Positions 61,094 through 64,000 of a DNA stretch of 64,000 nt are shown here, piece after piece. The DNA comes from Rhizobium sp. 2MFCol3.1. GTDB taxonomy: Bacteria; Pseudomonadota; Alphaproteobacteria; Rhizobiales; Rhizobiaceae. A model generated the notes under the pieces. The model was not told where the DNA came from, ran no database searches, and worked only from the letters and a program-made list of their open reading frames with translations. Numbering within the stretch: the stretch's first letter is position 1; every line of letters starts with the position of its first letter. Position numbers and translations under genes: made by a program. The stretch is taken from NCBI RefSeq assembly GCF_000377565.1, contig NZ_KB898354.1, forward strand, positions 124,001-188,000, given 5' to 3'.

Positions 61094-61097
61094 ATAT
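61089..61097 (+). promoter_or_regulatory. TAAATA-type phage promoter motif on a stop codon
   Basis: GCTAAATAT contains the TAA stop of the nozzle-like gene, 21 bases before the fibre start. Confidence 0.62.
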
Positions 61098-61117
61098 CCC
61101 AAAGGAGACGGCGGAAG

Positions 61118-62452
61118 ATGCTGAAACTAAAGCAAAATCACACACCACGCGACGTGAAGGTGTTGACCGATCAGCTGGTCGATGCCGTTGCTTCTGCGGG
61201 TGGTGGTTCCGGCCCAACAATATCTCCGTACATGGAGACCGTCCTTACCTCAGCAAACGTGGGCGCAGCACAAACAGCGCTTGGTATGTCCGACTTTGCA
61301 AAAACGCTGCTGGACGATCCTGACAGCCCTACGGCGCTTTCTACGCTCGGCTTTACAGCTACCGGCGTTGCGCTTGCTACAGCTGCCAGCGCTAGCACTG
61401 CCCTCACAAGTTTGGGCGTCTCTCCATTTGCGAAGACGCTCCTCGATGACACAGACGCAGCTACAGCGCGTTCCACAATTGGTGCGCTTGCGCAGACCAC
61501 ATGGGACAATCGCAAACAGTATGTGCCGTTCAACTACATCTACAACGGCAACTTCTATTTCTGGCGCATCAGCAACGGTCAGACCAACGACGACTTCGGT
61601 AGTGCTGACCGCTGGTACAACGGCCATTTCGGTTCGACCAAAGTTGTCTCCAAGCAGACGTTCACTTCCGGCCAAACTGCGGTTCCCGGTTTTGATGACA
61701 CGTTCCTCCGCACAGTTGTCACCAGTGTCGCGGGTGCTGGCAATCGCGTGTTCTCGCGTCAGCCAATGGAAAACGCCCGCACGCTTGCAGGCAAAACCGC
61801 AACTGTCACCTTCTATGCAAAGGCCGATGCAGCGCGTCCGATCGCAATCGAGTTCGTGCAATTTTTCGGCAATGGCACGGCTAGCGCTGCTGTAACAGGC
61901 ATTGGCGCACAGAAGTTTACACTTTCGACAAGCTGGCAGAAGTGTCAGGCCGTCATCAACATTCCGAGTATCGCGGGCAAGACGCTCGACGCGAACTATC
62001 AGGATTCATTGGACTTCAATATCTGGTTCGACGCCGGATCGAACTTCAATTCCCGCACTGCAAGCCTTGGTCAGCAAAGCGGCACCTTTGATATCGCTCA
62101 TGTCAGTATCGTTGAAGGCGATGCAACAGACGTGCCTGATCCATTCTTCCCGAAGGGTGTTGGTGTCGAGCTAGCTGAGTTGCTGCGCCACTATCAGTTT
62201 TTTCAGAACGTTTTGATTTCCGGCTATGGCGCAGCAAGCGCGAACGTCTTCCTAGACCTCACGTTCGTCGGCCACATGCGAGCCGTTCCGAACATGTTCT
62301 TTTTCAACACGACATATTCGAATGCGTCGTTGGTCGCGAGCAATACAGCACCGACGACAACTCATCATCGATTGCAATGCAGAATTACTGCTGCTGGTGC
62401 TGGCTGGTGTCAGACAGGCGTCGAGTATTACGCGGTTTTTTATGGGTACTGA
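61118..62452 (+). CDS. Tail fibre / appendage protein
   Basis: 444 residues. Residues 40-130 carry repeats of the form FAKTLLDD-x-D-x-x-T-A-x-S-T-x-G, common in trimeric fibre shafts. Next a carbohydrate-binding-like jelly roll (YIYNGNFYFWRISNGQ; TVTFYAKADAARPIAIEFVQ). The last 80 residues form a small beta tip (GWCQTGVEYYAVFYGY). It likely mediates host attachment. It shares the last base of its stop with the next ATG. Confidence 0.78.
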   Translation: MLKLKQNHTPRDVKVLTDQLVDAVASAGGGSGPTISPYMETVLTSANVGAAQTALGMSDFAKTLLDDPDSPTALSTLGFTATGVALATAASASTALTSLGVSPFAKTLLDDTDAATARSTIGALAQTTWDNRKQYVPFNYIYNGNFYFWRISNGQTNDDFGSADRWYNGHFGSTKVVSKQTFTSGQTAVPGFDDTFLRTVVTSVAGAGNRVFSRQPMENARTLAGKTATVTFYAKADAARPIAIEFVQFFGNGTASAAVTGIGAQKFTLSTSWQKCQAVINIPSIAGKTLDANYQDSLDFNIWFDAGSNFNSRTASLGQQSGTFDIAHVSIVEGDATDVPDPFFPKGVGVELAELLRHYQFFQNVLISGYGAASANVFLDLTFVGHMRAVPNMFFFNTTYSNASLVASNTAPTTTHHRLQCRITAAGAGWCQTGVEYYAVFYGY

Positions 62453-62844
62453 TGGCTATTAGACAGATCACATCGATTGAGGATTTGCGCACCGAGTATC
62501 CGCGTGTTCGTGGCTGGCTGCTTGACGCGCTTGCGCATTCCACAAATGGCGACGAGCGCGGCGTTCTCGATGGCCTGACAGAACGAAAGTACCTGTTGTG
62601 GACCGGCGAGCGTAGCGCGGCGATCACGCAGAACATGCAGTGGGACAATCGCCCCGTTTGCATCCTCTATCTCGTAGCTGGCGATCTCTCCGAAATTTTA
62701 GGCGAGGGGCAAGAGGTCATTTCGACCTGGGCCAAGGCCAACGGCTGTGAGGCATTCGTGCTTTTCGGTCGCAAGGGCTGGGAGCGCGTGCTTGCGCCCC
62801 ACGGCTTCGAATTTTCATCCATCGTCATGTTTAAGGAATTTTAA
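62452..62844 (+). CDS. Phage protein, possibly acetyltransferase-like
   Basis: 130 residues. Contains CILYLVAGDLSEILGEGQEV then WAKANGCEAFVLFGRKGWERV and LAPHGFEF, a pattern seen in small proteins beside podophage tail genes and reminiscent of GNAT-fold proteins. Tightly coupled to the fibre gene (TGATGG). Function not known. Confidence 0.55.
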   Translation: MAIRQITSIEDLRTEYPRVRGWLLDALAHSTNGDERGVLDGLTERKYLLWTGERSAAITQNMQWDNRPVCILYLVAGDLSEILGEGQEVISTWAKANGCEAFVLFGRKGWERVLAPHGFEFSSIVMFKEF

Positions 62845-62846
62845 AA

Positions 62847-64000
62847 ATGGCCAGTACACCAAAAGAGACGACCACAAAGAATGAGACTACGCCGTGGGCC
62901 GGTGCTCAGCCGTACTTGGAACAGCAGTACGCGACCATCGATCAGGCAATCAAGAACGGCCAACCCGCGTACTATCCGGGTTCGACGGTCATTGATCAGT
63001 CCGACGCGACAAAAGCTGCGCAACAGCAGATCATTAACACCGCTGGCAACGGCTCGCAGATCATCAAGAACGGCCAGAACGCCGTTAATGGTGTGACGAC
63101 CGGCGCGGCATTTGATCCGGCTGGTGCAAACACGTTGAAGGACGGCACGACCTACACCAACGGTGCGGCTGGCAATGCTCAGTCATTGTCGGACATTCTC
63201 GCGGGCAAGGACAACCCAGCGACGGCATTGTTGCAGGGCACGGCGAACGGCGATTACCTCAACAGCAATCCGTATCTTGACCAGATGGTGAAGAACGCGA
63301 ACGCTGCTGTCGTTTCTGACTTCAACAACAATATTGCACCGGGCATCGACAGCGCATTTGCGAAGGGCGGTCGTAACGGCTCCGGCGCATATGCGAGCGT
63401 CCGCAATACAGCGGAACAGACTGCCGCTGATGCGATGGCGAAGAACGCGCAGAACATCTACGGCGCAAACTACGCTACCGAACGACAGAACCAGCTAGAC
63501 GCCTCGAAGAGCATTGGCGACATTTACAACAGCAATGCTCAAACGCAGATCGGCGCGAACAACTCGCTCGCTGGTATTCTACAGGGTCAGCAGGACAGTC
63601 GAAATCAGGCTGCATCCGGCCTCATGGCTGGTCAGCAGGGTCAGGCGCAGACGCAGTTGCAGGGCGCTGGTATGGCAGGCGATCAGCGCGGCAACGATTA
63701 TCTCGATGCAAACCAGTTGGCTCAAGTCGGTGCGCAGCAGGACGCATATGCGGACACCAAGTTGCAGGCCGACATCGACAAGTGGAATTACAACCAGAAC
63801 AAGGACATCAACAACGCGGCGAACTTCGTCAACGTCCTCAACGGCGGTGGTTACAACACGCAGACGACAACGAAGCCGGTTTACTCCAATGGCCTTTCCA
63901 CTGGTCTAGGCGCTCTCGGTTCGCTCGCGTCCATCTTCGGTATGCTTTGCGACATTCGCGCCAAGGAGAACATCAAGTTCACCGGCTACATGCTCAACGG
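62847..64000 (+). CDS. Internal/tail protein with S74-type chaperone start, partial
   Basis: 384 codons to the right edge with no stop. Low-complexity, rich in N, Q, G and A (for example QGQAQTQLQGAGMAGDQRG), with a small hydrophobic segment GLGALGSLASIFGML near residue 360, then CDIRAKENIKFTGYMLNG, which matches the start of the S74 intramolecular chaperone (SDxRxKENI). Such proteins are tail-needle or DNA-ejection proteins of podophages. The chaperone domain continues outside the window. Confidence 0.7.
   Translation, partial: MASTPKETTTKNETTPWAGAQPYLEQQYATIDQAIKNGQPAYYPGSTVIDQSDATKAAQQQIINTAGNGSQIIKNGQNAVNGVTTGAAFDPAGANTLKDGTTYTNGAAGNAQSLSDILAGKDNPATALLQGTANGDYLNSNPYLDQMVKNANAAVVSDFNNNIAPGIDSAFAKGGRNGSGAYASVRNTAEQTAADAMAKNAQNIYGANYATERQNQLDASKSIGDIYNSNAQTQIGANNSLAGILQGQQDSRNQAASGLMAGQQGQAQTQLQGAGMAGDQRGNDYLDANQLAQVGAQQDAYADTKLQADIDKWNYNQNKDINNAANFVNVLNGGGYNTQTTTKPVYSNGLSTGLGALGSLASIFGMLCDIRAKENIKFTGYMLN

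Noticed and set aside
34831..64000. CRISPR array or retron
   Set aside because: No regularly spaced direct repeats and no reverse transcriptase gene; the hairpin arrays have unlike sequences and each ends in a terminator.

Overview
The first ~34.8 kb is high-GC chromosome that looks like a Rhizobiaceae alphaproteobacterium (Rhizobium/Agrobacterium/Ensifer type): urtABCDE beside a ureDABC-EFG cluster with typical rhizobial inserts (DUF1272, a 'urease operon accessory' protein), a bacteriophytochrome hybrid kinase, and several kinds of large rhizobial intergenic inverted repeat. From ~34.81 kb to the right edge the window is a lower-GC temperate phage genome, not complete here.

Chromosomal part. 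1-1490: NCS1-type nucleobase/allantoin permease running off the left edge. 1.7-7.6 kb: urea ABC transporter UrtABCDE. 7.7-15.4 kb: urease, structural genes ureA, ureB, ureC and accessory ureD, ureE, ureF, ureG, interrupted by DUF1272, LprI-like, GT29-like and GGDEF genes. 15.4-16.1 kb: Crp/Fnr regulator. 16.3-20.8 kb: RND efflux pump and its membrane fusion protein. 21.2-29.7 kb: pyrimidine/hydantoin catabolism: ABC importer with a THI5-like binding protein, cupin, dihydropyrimidinase, N-carbamoyl amidohydrolase, facing a RutR-like TetR regulator with a RutR-box-like site between them. 30.7-34.6 kb: bacteriophytochrome and a glycosyltransferase. Together the uptake and degradation genes funnel urea and pyrimidine nitrogen to ammonia.

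Prophage part. It cuts a rhodanese gene near 34.81 kb, leaving only its C-terminal half. 34.9-41.7 kb holds many small unknown genes. 41.7-44.1 kb holds a small virion-type protein and a large Ig/SGNH-hydrolase/SPRY protein. 44.1-44.45 kb is non-coding with three consecutive short promoter-hairpin-terminator units. 44.7-46.5 kb has a T7-endonuclease-I-like resolvase and a serine recombinase. 46.5-47.0 kb is non-coding and rich in predicted hairpins. 47.5-51.4 kb is mainly leftward small genes. 51.5-64 kb is the rightward morphogenesis module: holin-like, large terminase, portal, scaffold, DUF5309/SU10-type capsid, adaptor, nozzle-like protein, tail fibre and an ejection/needle-like protein running off the right edge.

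The most unusual signal is a recurrent motif, G(G/C)TAAATA and close variants (16 copies, all in the phage part, all intergenic or on a stop codon, oriented with the downstream gene). It resembles the T4 late promoter and sits 18-85 bases before gene starts. At five places the motif is followed not by a gene but by a short hairpin and an intrinsic terminator, suggesting a family of phage small RNAs. No sigma factor that could read the motif is visible in the window.
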